A stretch of 64,000 bases of DNA. Origin: Trachythela sp. YZ-2020. Taxonomy: Eukaryota > Cnidaria > Anthozoa > Malacalcyonacea > Clavulariidae. The number at the start of each line of letters is the position of its first letter. The first letter of the stretch is position 1. Made by a program: the position numbers and the translations under genes. Shown in pieces: positions 25,000 through 36,239 of this stretch. The DNA lies in NCBI GenBank assembly GCA_016169945.1, contig JADLSH010000388.1, positions 2,390,001-2,454,000 of the forward strand, in the 5' to 3' direction. The notes below the pieces were generated by a model. It was not told where the DNA came from. It made no database searches and saw only the letters and a program-made list of their open reading frames with translations.

Positions 25000-25400
25000 A
25001 TGGAATATTCGAACGAAAATTTATATACATTTTTAGACAAAGCCAGGAGCAGTTGCGAAAAATGCAACCTTAGGCCCTCTGGCAGGAATCGAACTGCGGC
25101 CCTCAACTAGAATTCCAATCGAACGAGATGCCGAGAAAAATCTTAGTATTTACCCATATACCACATACTGGCATCCCTCCCATATATATATATATACACG
25201 AACTTGCGGTTAATGCTCAGCAACTGGACTCTGTAGCTCAGTTGGTTAGAGCACTGCACTGGAATCGCAGGGCCGCAGGTTCGATTCCTGCCGGAGGGCC
25301 TAAGGTTGCGTTTTTCGTTCGAATATTCCATCCACAAACACCATCAACTATTATTCAAATCGAACGAGATGCCGAGAAAAATCTTAGTATTTACAGAATA
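25000..25400. mobile_element. tRNA-derived SINE copy with partial inverted partner
   Basis: The plus-strand tRNA-like head spans about 25226-25300 with box A TAGCTCAGTTGG and box B GGTTCGATTCC. A truncated minus-strand copy (head 3' half 25073-25104) precedes it. Both carry the outer ATGGTGTTTGTGGATGGAAT end. It is a more degraded version of the 6.1-6.6 kb palindrome. Confidence 0.8.
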
Positions 25401-25499
25401 TCATTGCATGCTTTACCAAGTAATATATTTAACCACAGCCGACCAAGCTCTGTGCGTGGTTTAGATATCGAGAAATAGTTAAAGAACTAATCCCTAAAA

Positions 25500-25645
25500 A
25501 TCAAATTGATTCACAAAATTGTTGGACTAATTAGTTTACTACATCATCTACTTTACTCCCGTCACTTTTCAGGCCTGAAAATTGAGCAAAGTAAATGATA
25601 TAGTAAACAAGTAAGTCCAACAATATTGTGAATCACTTTGATTTA
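25500..25645. repeat. inverted-repeat element 3' of kelch copy 1
   Basis: GATTCACAAAATTGTTGGAC at the left mirrors GTCCAACAATATTGTGAATC at the right. Homologous elements sit at 28062-28350 and 31015-31190, each downstream of one kelch-array gene, so it duplicated together with the genes. Confidence 0.75.
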
Positions 25646-25973
25646 AGGCATGTTGGATAATCAGATAAAACAATTACAGTAACCACATTTTTCTACAGTG
25701 TTAATTTTATACTCTACTTTAAATTGTTCATAATATTCCTAAAGTCAATTTGTTTTCTGAGAGAATGGATTAGTTCAATATTTATACATTTTTTCTAAAT
25801 ACAACAACAGTAATGTCCAATCATTTTCAACCCACAAACGATCGTTCCGCTTTTAGATAACAAACTACATCTATTTACTATATTTTCTCCTGATATTTTA
25901 CTTCACTTAAAGTCGTTTAAAATATTATTAAAATGTCGGTATTTCACGAATTGTGCTTCAGTTTATACATTGT

Positions 25974-27599
25974 TCACACAACAACAGCAGTGGGCAGGAA
26001 TCTTGCTTGAGACATTTCTGGAAGTTCTTCCCACGAGTAACGTTCAAAGTTGAAAGCTTCAACTGACTTTAGGTCACGTCTTTGCTCATCGTCCCCTCCC
26101 AGTACTACAATGTTGTTTCCAATAACAACTGCAGTACATCCCCGCCTCTTACATCTCATCGGTGGTAGCATGTGACTTTGTTCTGTCTTAACGTTGTAAA
26201 TGACAACTGTATCTAATTGATTGCCATGTTTGTCAACGCCACCTATCACGACAATGTTGTCTCCCCATTTCACAGTTGCCATATCACTCACTTCATACGG
26301 CAGTGGTTTCAACTGCTTACATTCATTCTTCTTTATATCGTACAGTACGACACTACTGAGGTTGTCTTGGTATTCATCAGTTGTACTTCCACCAACGATT
26401 AACAAATTACCATCAAATATTTCCATGCTGTGACCTTGTCTTGGTTCGGGCATTCTTGACAAGGTCTTCACAGTATAAGGGGGGACAAGCTGGACTTCAT
26501 GAATACAATCAGATATTCCACCCACAATTCCAATACAACCACCACCGACTATCAACTGGTCGTCATACAGCACACTGCTGTGGTATGCCAACTTAGCAGG
26601 TAGTTGAACAGGACAATCGCTCCAGTGTTTTGAGAGATCAGGTTTTGAGTCAATATTCATTCTAATCATATTATTGACATAGCCATACCCAGCACAGTTC
26701 CCTCCAGCGATTATCACGTGATTGTTGTGAACAAATGAAGTCGCTCCCCAACGTATGGATGGCATGGATTGTAATGGAGCCCACAATTTTTGTGACCAGT
26801 TAAAGATCTCCACGGTGTCAGCTCCTTTGCCTCCAGCAACAATTATATTTTCCTTATCACCACTTGCTGTATTTCTTACTTTTCTTGTGTTTTCTTCTCT
26901 CCTGTCTTCCATCTTGACAAGAACTTCTTTCATTTGATCAAAACCTTCAATCAAAGCTGCTTTCAATCCTCGGACTTCGATATCCACTGCTTCGAGTTTT
27001 TCTTCCATATCTGCGGTATTTCTCTCAATGTTTGTCTCCATATTCGCCATTTTCTTCTCCAGGTTCCCGATTTTGGTTTCCATGGTAACCATATTCGCCA
27101 TATTCGCATTTGTCTTTTCCATATTAGCCAACGTTTTCGTGATTTCTCCACAGGAGTGGCACTTCAACTTTCGAAATTCACATAACTCGCTTTCATGGTG
27201 AATAAGATCACGCTTGTTTACAATTGCACCACAGGCTTGGTTTGTACAAACGGCTGGCGTAAATCCACATGTAGTCTCGTGATGGTCGAGATGTTGTAAC
27301 TGTGGAACTTCTTGACAACCTCTGTCGATATAAACGCAATGAATATTCAATTCATTTAAATAATCTTTTACCATTCTCGGTGGTTCGGCCAAAGTCTCTA
27401 TGGTCAGTTCGTCTGCACAGGTAGGGCATCTTCGCGAATTCTCAAGGTGTTTCGTAATACAACCACGGCAAAAGCAATGGTGATTTCTCGGACACAAGAC
27501 CGGCTCTCTCAAAACGTTGAAACAAATCAAGCAAAGGAAATTTCGATTGACTGTGGTCGCAAACCTTTCCTCGTCGTAGCCTTGTATATATGACGCCAT
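25974..27599 (-). CDS. RING / TRAF-type zinc finger / kelch-repeat protein, copy 1 (541 aa)
   Basis: A single uninterrupted exon. Residues 23-61 form a C3HC4 RING finger (CLIC..CPRNHHCFCRGC..CPTC), which suggests E3 ubiquitin ligase activity. Residues ~85-165 carry a TRAF-type zinc-finger region rich in paired Cys/His (CVYIDRGC..HHETTCGF..AVCTN..CEFRKLKCHSC). A coiled coil with repeated MANME-type heptads follows (~165-245). The C-terminus (~250-541) has six kelch-like blades recognisable by IIVAGG, IIAGGN, LIVGGG, LIVGGS, VVIGG and VVLGG strands. The kelch propeller would be the substrate-binding part. A conserved TATA/CCAAT segment lies ~230 bp upstream at 27826-27866. It is most like copies 2 and 3 in the same orientation. 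No single orthologue is named. Confidence 0.9.
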   Translation of the reverse strand: MASYIQGYDEERFATTVNRNFLCLICFNVLREPVLCPRNHHCFCRGCITKHLENSRRCPTCADELTIETLAEPPRMVKDYLNELNIHCVYIDRGCQEVPQLQHLDHHETTCGFTPAVCTNQACGAIVNKRDLIHHESELCEFRKLKCHSCGEITKTLANMEKTNANMANMVTMETKIGNLEKKMANMETNIERNTADMEEKLEAVDIEVRGLKAALIEGFDQMKEVLVKMEDRREENTRKVRNTASGDKENIIVAGGKGADTVEIFNWSQKLWAPLQSMPSIRWGATSFVHNNHVIIAGGNCAGYGYVNNMIRMNIDSKPDLSKHWSDCPVQLPAKLAYHSSVLYDDQLIVGGGCIGIVGGISDCIHEVQLVPPYTVKTLSRMPEPRQGHSMEIFDGNLLIVGGSTTDEYQDNLSSVVLYDIKKNECKQLKPLPYEVSDMATVKWGDNIVVIGGVDKHGNQLDTVVIYNVKTEQSHMLPPMRCKRRGCTAVVIGNNIVVLGGDDEQRRDLKSVEAFNFERYSWEELPEMSQARFLPTAVVV

Positions 27600-27825
27600 A
27601 TTTCACGCCATTCTTGTTTCGTAATAATAAAGCAAGTTCTGTGTTGATGTTAGTCGCTCTGTAGTATAAACTTCGCTATTTTGACATTGAAATCTTCCAA
27701 TAAATGATCTCTTTAAAGCAACAGACAAATATCGCTTCCGCATAAAGCGTTTCAAGCGTCCTTTTTCAGACAGGAATTTGCTGGCATGAAATAGAATATT
27801 TAATGTCTTGTGACGAAAGGTCATA

Positions 27826-27866
27826 ACCTCATATAAATACTGCCTTGCGATTGGTTACATTATGTT
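27826..27866 (-). promoter_or_regulatory. promoter of kelch copy 1 (TATA and CCAAT)
   Basis: Read on the minus strand, AACCAATCGC (CCAAT box) is followed ~15 bp on by GTATTTATATGAGG (TATA-like). The same block is kept upstream of all three array genes (also 30649-30687 and 36267-36305), which supports function. Transcription start was not observed. Confidence 0.55.
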
Positions 27867-28061
27867 GACCAGAATGTCTCATTTCAAAATATGGAAATTA
27901 GTTCCAAGAAAATGATTTGAATACCAAGAATGAATGATAGCTTGATAATACCGTAAATAATACTATTAAACGCCAACTCTCTAATAGACGCCCCGGTCAA
28001 ACCAGAATTTTGTAATAGACGTCCCTCTCTAATAAACGCCCCCATCAAATAATGCTTAAAA

Positions 28062-28350
28062 ATCAAATTGATTCACAATATTGTTGGACTAGACTTGGTT
28101 CAAGTCCGTCTCTCAAGGGGTTGAAAGTAGCGACATACGCAAGCGGCGAAAAAAGGCGCGAAAATGAGATTTGAACCAAGTCTATTGTTGGACTTAGTTG
28201 TTTACTATATCATTTACTTTATTCCCGTCAATTTTCAGATCATTCTGTTCAAGCCGCCTTATATTGTATAGAATGGCCTGAAAAATGACGGGAATACAGT
28301 AAATGAAATAGTGAACAAGTGAGTCCAACAATATTGTGAATCAATTTGAT
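28062..28350. repeat. inverted-repeat element 3' of kelch copy 2, with a small insertion
   Basis: It has the same ends as at 25500-25645. A ~95-bp insert with its own inverted ends (AGACTTGGTTCAAGTC and GATTTGAACCAAGTCT, 28089-28183) interrupts the left arm. Confidence 0.7.
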
Positions 28351-28807
28351 TTTTAGGCATTATTTGTTTGACTATTTCTCGATATCTAAACCACACACAG
28401 AGCTCCGGCCGCCTGTGATAAAACATTACTGGGAGACATTTTATCATATCCAAAATGCTCGCACTTGTAAATATATAAATCATGTTGGATTATCAAATAG
28501 AACAAATGAGCAATTACAGTAACTACAGTTTTCTGCGGTATTAATTTTATACTCCACTTTAAATTGTCCATAATATTCTTTCAGTCGACTTGTTTTCTCA
28601 AAGAATGAATTAGGTCAATATTGATACATTTCTAAATACAACTACAGTAATGTTCAATCATTTTCAAACCCACAAAGGATCATTCTGCGTTTAGATTTAT
28701 AACAAACTATCATTACATATATGTTTTCTTAAAGTCGTTAAAAATGTGATTATTTAATTTCACTTTCTGACGAATTATGATTCAATTTATTTCAATTTAC
28801 ACATTGT

Positions 28808-30436
28808 TCACAGAACAACAGCAGTGGGCAGGAATCTTGCTTGAGACATTTCTGGAAGTTCTTCCCACGAATAACGTGCAAAGTTGAAAGCTTCAACTGA
28901 CTTCAGTCGTTCTTGCTCATCCTCCCCTCCCAGTACTACAATATTGTTTCCAATAACAACTGCAGTACATCCCGACCTCTTACATCTCATCGGTGGTAAC
29001 ATGTGACTTTGTTCTGTCTTGACATTGTAAATGACAACTGTATCTAATTTATTCTCATCTTTGTCAATGCCGCCTATCACCGCAATGTTGTCTCCCCATT
29101 TCACAGTTGCCATCTCACTCACTTCATACGGCAGTGGTTTCAATTGTTTACATTCATTCTTCTTTATATCGTACAGTACGACACTACTGACGTTGTCTTG
29201 GTATCTTCCAGTTGTACTTCCACCAACGATCAACAAATTATCATCAAATATTTCCGTGCTGTGACCTTGTCTTGGTTCTGGCATTCTTGACAAGGTCTTC
29301 ACAGTATAGGGAGGCACAAGCTGGACTTCATGAATACAATCAGATACTGCATTCAGATTTTCAATACAACCACCAGTGACTATCAACTGATCGTTATACA
29401 GCACACTGCTGTGGTATGCTAACTTAGCAGGCAGTTTAACAGGACAATCACTCCAGTGTGTTGAGAGATCAGGTTTTGGGTCAATATTCATTCTAATCAT
29501 ATTATTGACATAGCAAGACCCAGCACAGAACCCTCCAACGATTATCACGTGATTATTGTAAACAAATGATGTTGCTCCATGACGCTCATCTGGCATGGAT
29601 TGTAATGGAGCCCACAATTTTTGTGACCAGTTAAAGATCTCTACGGAATCAGTACATGAACCTCCAGCAACAATTATATTTTCCCTATCACCACTTGCTG
29701 TATTTCTTACTTTTTTTGTGTTTTCTCCTTTCCTGTCCTCCATCTTGAAAATAACTTCTTTCACTTGATCAAAACCTTCAACCAAAGCTGCTTTCAATCC
29801 TCGCACTTCGGTATCCACAGCTTCGAGTTTTCCTTCCATATCTGTTTTTATGTCTGCAATATTCCTCTCAATGTTCGTCTCCATATTCGCCATTTTCTTC
29901 TCCAGGTTTCCGATTTTGGTTTCCATGGTAACCATATTCGCCATATTTCTCTTCTCCATATTAGCCAACGTTTTCGTGATTTCTCCGCACGAGTGGCACT
30001 TCAACTTTCGAAATTCACATAACTCGCTTTCATGGTGAATAAGATCACGCTTGTTTACAGTTGTACCACAGCCTTGGTTTGTACAAACGGCCGGTGTATA
30101 TCCACATGTAGCCTCGTGGCGGTCGAGATGTTGTAACTGTGGAATTTCTTGACAACCTCTGTCGATATAAACGCAATGAATATTCAATTCATTTAAATAA
30201 TCTTTCACCATTCTCGGTGGTTCGGCCAAAGTCTCTACTGTCAGTTCGTCTGCACAGGTAGGGCATCTTTGCGAATTCTCAAGGTGTTTCGTAATACAAC
30301 CACGGCAAAAGCAATGGTGATTTCTCGGACACAAGACTGGCTCTCTCAAAACGTTGAAACAAATCAAGCAAAGAAAATTTCGATTGACTGTGGTCGCAAA
30401 CCTTTCTTCATCAAAACCTTGTATATAAGACGCCAT
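28808..30436 (-). CDS. RING / TRAF-type zinc finger / kelch-repeat protein, copy 2 (542 aa)
   Basis: Intronless, collinear with copy 1 and very similar. RING residues 23-61, TRAF-type finger, coiled coil and six kelch blades are all intact. It differs mainly in the coiled coil, where it has an extra ADIKTDME-type segment, and in kelch loop residues (for example GGSCTDSVE and GGFCAGSCYV). Its promoter block is at 30649-30687. Function should be as for copy 1; loop divergence hints at a changed partner but this is inference. Confidence 0.9.
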   Translation of the reverse strand: MASYIQGFDEERFATTVNRNFLCLICFNVLREPVLCPRNHHCFCRGCITKHLENSQRCPTCADELTVETLAEPPRMVKDYLNELNIHCVYIDRGCQEIPQLQHLDRHEATCGYTPAVCTNQGCGTTVNKRDLIHHESELCEFRKLKCHSCGEITKTLANMEKRNMANMVTMETKIGNLEKKMANMETNIERNIADIKTDMEGKLEAVDTEVRGLKAALVEGFDQVKEVIFKMEDRKGENTKKVRNTASGDRENIIVAGGSCTDSVEIFNWSQKLWAPLQSMPDERHGATSFVYNNHVIIVGGFCAGSCYVNNMIRMNIDPKPDLSTHWSDCPVKLPAKLAYHSSVLYNDQLIVTGGCIENLNAVSDCIHEVQLVPPYTVKTLSRMPEPRQGHSTEIFDDNLLIVGGSTTGRYQDNVSSVVLYDIKKNECKQLKPLPYEVSEMATVKWGDNIAVIGGIDKDENKLDTVVIYNVKTEQSHMLPPMRCKRSGCTAVVIGNNIVVLGGEDEQERLKSVEAFNFARYSWEELPEMSQARFLPTAVVL

Positions 30437-30648
30437 ATTTCACGCCATTCTTGTTTCGTACTAATAAAGCAAGTTCTGTGTTGATGTTAGTCGCTCTGTA
30501 GTATAAACCTCGCTATATAGACATTGAAATATTTCATTAAATGATCTCTTTAGAGCAACAGACAAATATCGCTTCCGCATAAAGCGTTTCAAGAGTCTTT
30601 TACAGACAGGTGTTTGCTGGTATGAAATAAAATATTTATAAAAGTCAT

Positions 30649-30687
30649 AACCTCATATAAATACTGCCTTGCAATTGGTTACATTAT
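30649..30687 (-). promoter_or_regulatory. promoter of kelch copy 2 (TATA and CCAAT)
   Basis: The same AACCAATTGC plus GTATTTATATGAGG arrangement as at 27826-27866, ~215 bp upstream of the ATG at 30436. Confidence 0.5.
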
Positions 30688-31014
30688 GTTGACAAGAATG
30701 TCTTCTTTCAAAATATGGAAATTAGTTTAAATACCAAGAATTAATGATAGCTTGATAGTAGCGTAAATTATCTAATTACGCCAACTCTCTAATAGACGCC
30801 CCGATCCAACCAGAATTATGTAATAGACGTCCCTCTCTAATAAACGCCCCCATCAAATAATGCTTAAAAATCAAATAGATTCCAGTGATGTATTTTGGTG
30901 TAAAGGTTTGTATGGAAATCAGAGTAATTGTCTCCATAAGAATTTGGATTAGACCAGTTGCTGAAAGCAAAGTAAAAGTATGAATATAATGACGTCCAAT
31001 ACCTGCAGAACTGG

Positions 31015-31190
31015 ATTCACAACATTGTTGGACTTACTTGTTTGCTATATCATTTACTGTATTCCCGTCATTTTTCAGATAATTCTGCTCAACCCTCCTC
31101 GTATTGTATAGAATGACCTGAAAAATGACGGGAATACAGTAAATGAAATAGTGAACAAGTGAATCCAACAATATTGTGAATCAATTTGAT
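31015..31190. repeat. inverted-repeat element 3' of kelch copy 3
   Basis: GATTCACAACATTGTTGGAC and its mirrored right end bound a ~175-bp foldback with internal ATTTACTGTATTCCCGTCAT inversion. Confidence 0.75.
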
Positions 31191-31271
31191 TTTTACGCAT
31201 TATTTGTTTCACCATTTCTCTATATCTAAACCACACACAGAAGTTGGGCCGCCTGAGATAGGAACATTACT

Positions 31272-31290
31272 GGGGGGGGGGGGGGGGGGG
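31272..31290 (+). repeat. G19 homopolymer
   Basis: An uninterrupted run of 19 G residues between ACATTACT and TTATCATATC. The kelch copy 2 flank at the homologous position has CTGGGAGACATTTTATC, so the run is a local expansion. Length may be affected by sequencing error. Confidence 0.9.
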
Positions 31291-31635
31291 TTATCATATC
31301 CAAAATGCTCGCACTTGTAAATAAAATATAAATCATGTCGGATTAACAAATAGAACAAATCAACAATTACTGTAACTACAGTTTTCTGCGGTATTAATTT
31401 TATACTCTACTTTAAATTTTCCATAATATTCTTATTGTCGACTTGTTTTCTCAAAGAATGAATTAGTTCAATATTTATACATTTCTAAATACAACAACAG
31501 TAATGTCCAATCATTTTCAAACCAACAAAGGATCATTCTGCGTTTAGATAACAAACTATCACTATATTAAAGTCGTTAAAAATGTGATTAATTAATTTCA
31601 CTTTCTCACAAATTATGCTTCAAATTACACATTGT

Positions 31636-33222
31636 TCACACAACAACAGCAGTGGGCAGGAATCTTGCTTCAGACATTTCTGGAAGTTCTTCCCACGAGT
31701 AACGTTCAAAGTTGAAAGCTTCAACTGACTTTAGGTCACGTTCTTGCTCATCGTCCCCTCCCAAAACTACAATGTTGTTTCCAATAACAACTGCAGCACA
31801 TCCATACCTCTTACATTTCATCGGTGGTAGCATGTGACTTTGCTCTGTCTTGACGTTGTAAATGACAACGGTATCTAATTCATTCTCATCTTTGTCAATG
31901 CCGCCTATCACGGCAATGTTGTCTCCCCATTTCACAGTTGCCATATCACTCACTTCATACGGCAGTGGTTTCAATTGCTTACATTCATTCTTCTTTATAT
32001 CGTACAGTACGACACTGCTGAGGATGTCTCGGCGTTCGTCAGTCGTAGTTCCACCAACGATAAACAAATTATCATCAAGTATTTCCGTTCTGTGACCTTG
32101 TCTTCGTTCTGGCATTCTTGACAAGGTCTTCACAGTATAAGGAGGAACAAGCTGAACTTCATGAATACAATCAGATACTGCATTCAGATTTTCAATACAA
32201 CCACCAGTAACTATCAACTGATCATTATATAGCACACTGCTGTGGAATGCCAACTTAGAAGGTAGTTTAACAGGACAATCACTCCAGTGTGTTGAGAGAT
32301 CAGGTTTTGGGTCAATATTCATTCTAATCACACTATCGACATAGCCAGACCCAACACACTTCCCTCCAGCGATTATCATGTGATTGTTGTGAACAAATGA
32401 AGTCATTCCATGATGCCTATCTGGCATGGATTGTAATGGAGCCCACAATTTCTGTGACCAGTTAAAGATCTCTACGGAATCAATTCCCAAACCTCCAGCA
32501 ACAATTATATTTTCCCTATCACCACTCATTGTATTTCTTACTTTTCTTGTGTTTTCTTCTTTCCTGTCCTCCATCTTGACAAGAACTTCTTTCATTTGAT
32601 CAAAACCTTCAATCAAAGCTGTTTTCAATCCTCTAACTTCGATATCCACTGCTTCGAGTTTTCCTTCCATATTCGCCATATTCTTCTCCAGGTTCCCGAT
32701 TTTGGTTTCCATGGTAACCATATTCGCCATATTTCTCTTCTCTATATTCGCCAACGTTTTCGTCATTTCTCCACAGGAGTGGCACTTCAACTTTCGAAAT
32801 TCACATAACTCGCTTTCATGGTGAATAAGATCACGCTTGTTTACAGTTGTACCACAGCCTTGGTTTGTACAAACGGCCGGTGTATATCCACATGTAGCCT
32901 CGTGGCGTTCAAGATGTTGTAACTGTGGGATTTCCTGACAACCTCTGCCGATATAAACGCAATGAATATTCAATTCATTTAAATAATCTTTCACCATTCT
33001 CGGTGGTTCGGCCAAAGTCTCTACGCTCAGTTCGTCGGCACAGGTAGGGCATCTTTGCGAATTCTCAAGGTGTTTCGTAATACAACCACGGCAAAAGCAA
33101 TGGTGATTTCTCGGACACAAGACAGGCTCTCTCAAAACGTTGAAACAAATCAAGCAAAGGAAATTTCGATTGACGGTGGTCGCAAACCTTTCCTCGTCGT
33201 AGCCTTGTATATAAGACGCCAT
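31636..33222 (-). CDS. RING / TRAF-type zinc finger / kelch-repeat protein, copy 3 (528 aa)
   Basis: An intronless third array member with intact RING (23-61), TRAF-type finger, coiled coil and kelch blades. It is shorter because the coiled coil lacks one METNIERN-type block. Kelch blade 2 and the LFIVGGTTTDERRD loop differ from the sisters. The conserved TATA/CCAAT promoter does not lie ~230 bp upstream as in copies 1 and 2; it sits at 36267-36305, separated by a 2.8-kb transposon. The coding frame is open, so silencing, if any, would be transcriptional. Confidence 0.9.
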   Translation of the reverse strand: MASYIQGYDEERFATTVNRNFLCLICFNVLREPVLCPRNHHCFCRGCITKHLENSQRCPTCADELSVETLAEPPRMVKDYLNELNIHCVYIGRGCQEIPQLQHLERHEATCGYTPAVCTNQGCGTTVNKRDLIHHESELCEFRKLKCHSCGEMTKTLANIEKRNMANMVTMETKIGNLEKNMANMEGKLEAVDIEVRGLKTALIEGFDQMKEVLVKMEDRKEENTRKVRNTMSGDRENIIVAGGLGIDSVEIFNWSQKLWAPLQSMPDRHHGMTSFVHNNHMIIAGGKCVGSGYVDSVIRMNIDPKPDLSTHWSDCPVKLPSKLAFHSSVLYNDQLIVTGGCIENLNAVSDCIHEVQLVPPYTVKTLSRMPERRQGHRTEILDDNLFIVGGTTTDERRDILSSVVLYDIKKNECKQLKPLPYEVSDMATVKWGDNIAVIGGIDKDENELDTVVIYNVKTEQSHMLPPMKCKRYGCAAVVIGNNIVVLGGDDEQERDLKSVEAFNFERYSWEELPEMSEARFLPTAVVV

Positions 33223-33910
33223 ATTTCACGCCATTCTTGTTTCGTAATAATAAAGCAAGTTCTGTGTTGCTGTTAGTCGCTCTGTAGTATAAACTTCGCT
33301 ATATAGACATTGAAATCTTTCGTTAAATGATATGTTTAGAGCAACAGACAAATATCGCTTCCGCATAAAGCGTTTCAAGCGTCCTTTTTCAGACAGGAAT
33401 TTGCTGGAATGAAATAGAATATTTAAGGTGGTTATTCCCCCCTTTCCTAGCCATTTTTTAAAAAAAAATAAAAAAATAGGTTTAAAGTGATTTAGGTACC
33501 TTGACTACTGTAGTTTGTGGCTACATAATTTATTTTAGGATATATGTTGTGTATCTTGCATAAAAAGGCCAAAATATGGGAAAGTATTGTAGTTTGCTCC
33601 CTAGCAACGCCTTAGCAACGCGATTTTAGAGCAAAATTGCATCAAAAAATGCCCGAAAATGCTTGGTTTTTCATTTCTCCTTTTGGTGTATGTTATTTAG
33701 AAGGTTTTTCTTTTGCTTTATCGTGATTGGTCCATTTGGGGAGCAGGGGGGGGAGACTAACTTATAGCAGAATATTGTATTGAAATTTCGTGAGTGGAAA
33801 AGTAAACAGTGTTGGTTCTCTTCAAAAATAGTCGTTGTACTCAAAATTTAAGTTCAGAAGTAAGTTTTTCTCTTGTATAAAAGAAATTGTTTGTTATTCT
33901 GGCCATATAA

Positions 33911-35610
33911 ATGGGAAATGAACGTAACAGAACGCGAAAAAGGGCGAGTAAACCATCTTCAAAACAACCGAAGAAACCCAAGCTGGCTAAACATGGCGAT
34001 CCTAGTGTTGACGCATGTGGACCTTCTGGGGCTAAAATACGCGATCAGAGTGCAAGTTATAGCACTGATACGGAGAATGTCGACATTATGAAGCAAGGTA
34101 CGATATTTATGGACTTAGCACTCTTGTTTACTGTGTTTGAGAACATATTGAAATGCCCTGAATGTGGTGATAAAATGAATTCACATGTTGACTTCAAAAG
34201 AAAAAATGGTTTTTCCCATTACATTGTTTTGGAGTGTCAATCTTCTGAATGTGAGTGGAAGTATTGTTTTAACACTTCAATTAAAACAGGACAATCCTTT
34301 GAAATAAATGTCAGGGCAGTACTGGCATTCAGAGAAATTGGAAAAGGTCACAAGGCCATGACAACATTCACAAAAGTCATGAACATGCCTCCCCCGCCAA
34401 CTCGACGAAACTTCACAAAAATACAAAACAACAAGCTCTTGCCGACTGTGAAGCAACTAGCAAATGACAGCATGAACAATAATGCAATGGAAGTAAAAGA
34501 AATGTGTAGCAGTGATGAAGGAGAGTGTGGCATATCGCTTGATGGTACTTGGCAACGAAGAGGACATACATCCCACAATGGCGTCGTTACGGCTATATCT
34601 TTGGACACCAAAAAGTGTGTTGATGTTGAAATAATGTCTGATAAATGTAAGCAGTGTGAAAATTGGGAGAAAAGAACCAATGACCCAAAGTACGTTGAAT
34701 GGAAGGCAAGTCACAATTGTAAAATAAACCATACAGGAAGTGCGGGCAGTATGGAAACGGCTGGTGCTCTCAGGATTTTTGAACAGTCGTTTGTTACCCG
34801 TGGCCTCAAATACACAAGAATGTTGGGTGATGGTGACTCCTCAACATACAGTGCTATTGTTGATAGCCAACCTTATGGGGAGGATTGCATACCCAGCAAG
34901 CTAGAGTGCATCGGTCATGTGCAAAGCGTGTCGGAAGCCGGTTGCGCAAGTTGAAGAGCACATACAAAAGAACGAAACTTGATGATGGGAAAGGTGTTGG
35001 TGGCCGGGGAAGACTGACTGATGGCAAAATAGACATTTTGCAAAACTACTATGGTCTAGCAATAAGAGAAAATTTAGAAAGCACATCAGAAATGGCCAGA
35101 ACAATAGAGGCTGTTTTGTATCATGTTGCATCAAATGATGAAAGCCCGCAACATCACCTCTGCCCTGATGGAAAAGACAGTTGGTGTGGGTACAAAACAG
35201 ATCCAGAGTCGTACAAGCATAAAAATGGTATCCCCAAATGTATTGTGGATTTGGTGAAACCCATTTTTGATGATTTGAGTAAACCTGAGCTATTGGAGAA
35301 GTGCACCCATGGCTTGACACAAAACGTGAACGAATGCCTAAATGGCCTCATCTGGAATAGATGCCCCAAGACAACATATGTTGAACAACAAACTGTAGCC
35401 TTGGCTACCTATTTATCTGTCCTGAAATTCAATGATGGTGATATCTCCTTTATTAAAATATTTCAGGATATGGATATAAAGCCAGGCGTCTTTACTTGTA
35501 AAGGTGCCCAAGAATGTGACACAAGCCGGATCGAGCTTTCAGCCAAGAAGACAACTGAGAAGGTCAAACAAAGGAGGAAAACACTCAGACACCTCAGAAA
35601 AGTTATATAG
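33911..35610 (+). pseudogene. transposase of the TTAA element, one frameshift
   Basis: The first part (33911-34954) encodes a basic N-terminus, paired cysteines (CPECG..C..SECEWKYC), and the catalytic-type motifs ISLDGTWQRRG (D near residue 211) and LGDGDSSTY (D near residue 307). The second part continues in another frame from about 34925 to the stop at 35610 and includes NVNECLNGLIWNRCPKT, typical of the C-terminal half of this family. The shift lies in a CAAAGC run near 34921-34926 and is consistent with loss of one base. It may be a true mutation or a sequencing slip. Apart from it, no stop codon interrupts the coding region, so the copy is young. Confidence 0.85.
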
Positions 35611-36239
35611 ACACAACTGAGGCCAATGAGGGTCTGACATATGAAGCAGGTAGCTTCTGATGCCTTCTAAGGTAAAAAAATGAAACAAAACTTTAACTTG
35701 CATTTTCCCGATTTAGCAATTTTAGCAGCCTTGGTAACTTTTGTGACATGATAATTTTTAGACTATTTTAGATATTGCATCTATACTTAGCATACTTATT
35801 CTACATAGTATTAGCTAGTGCCTGACATTCTCAGAAAGTCAAATTTGCTAATTGCGTATTAATTATATCATATTTATTGTCTAATTAGCTGTGAAATTTT
35901 GACAATTTCATATAAAACTTGCATTTCTCTTCATATTTTTTTTCTTGATGCTTTATCTAAAAAATAGACAATGTCAGGCACTAGCTCATGTCTTAAGCTT
36001 TTAAAAAATATGTAATGTGTCACAATAATATAAATCCTTCTTAAGATATCATGTTTCAAATAAAGCATATTTTTTGCTGATTCAGCAGTCGCCATCTTGG
36101 TTAATTAGCCTAATTAATGAGAATGTGAAAATTTTTTTTTACCAATTAGTTTTGACTCCCAGACACTTTCAAAATATGGTGATATTTAGTTCTTCTTGTG
36201 CAAATTTAAAAATTTTGATTGAAGGGGGGAATAACCACC
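35611..36239 (+). other. 3' non-coding part of the transposon
   Basis: About 630 AT-rich bases between the transposase stop and the right TIR. No second gene was seen. Confidence 0.6.
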
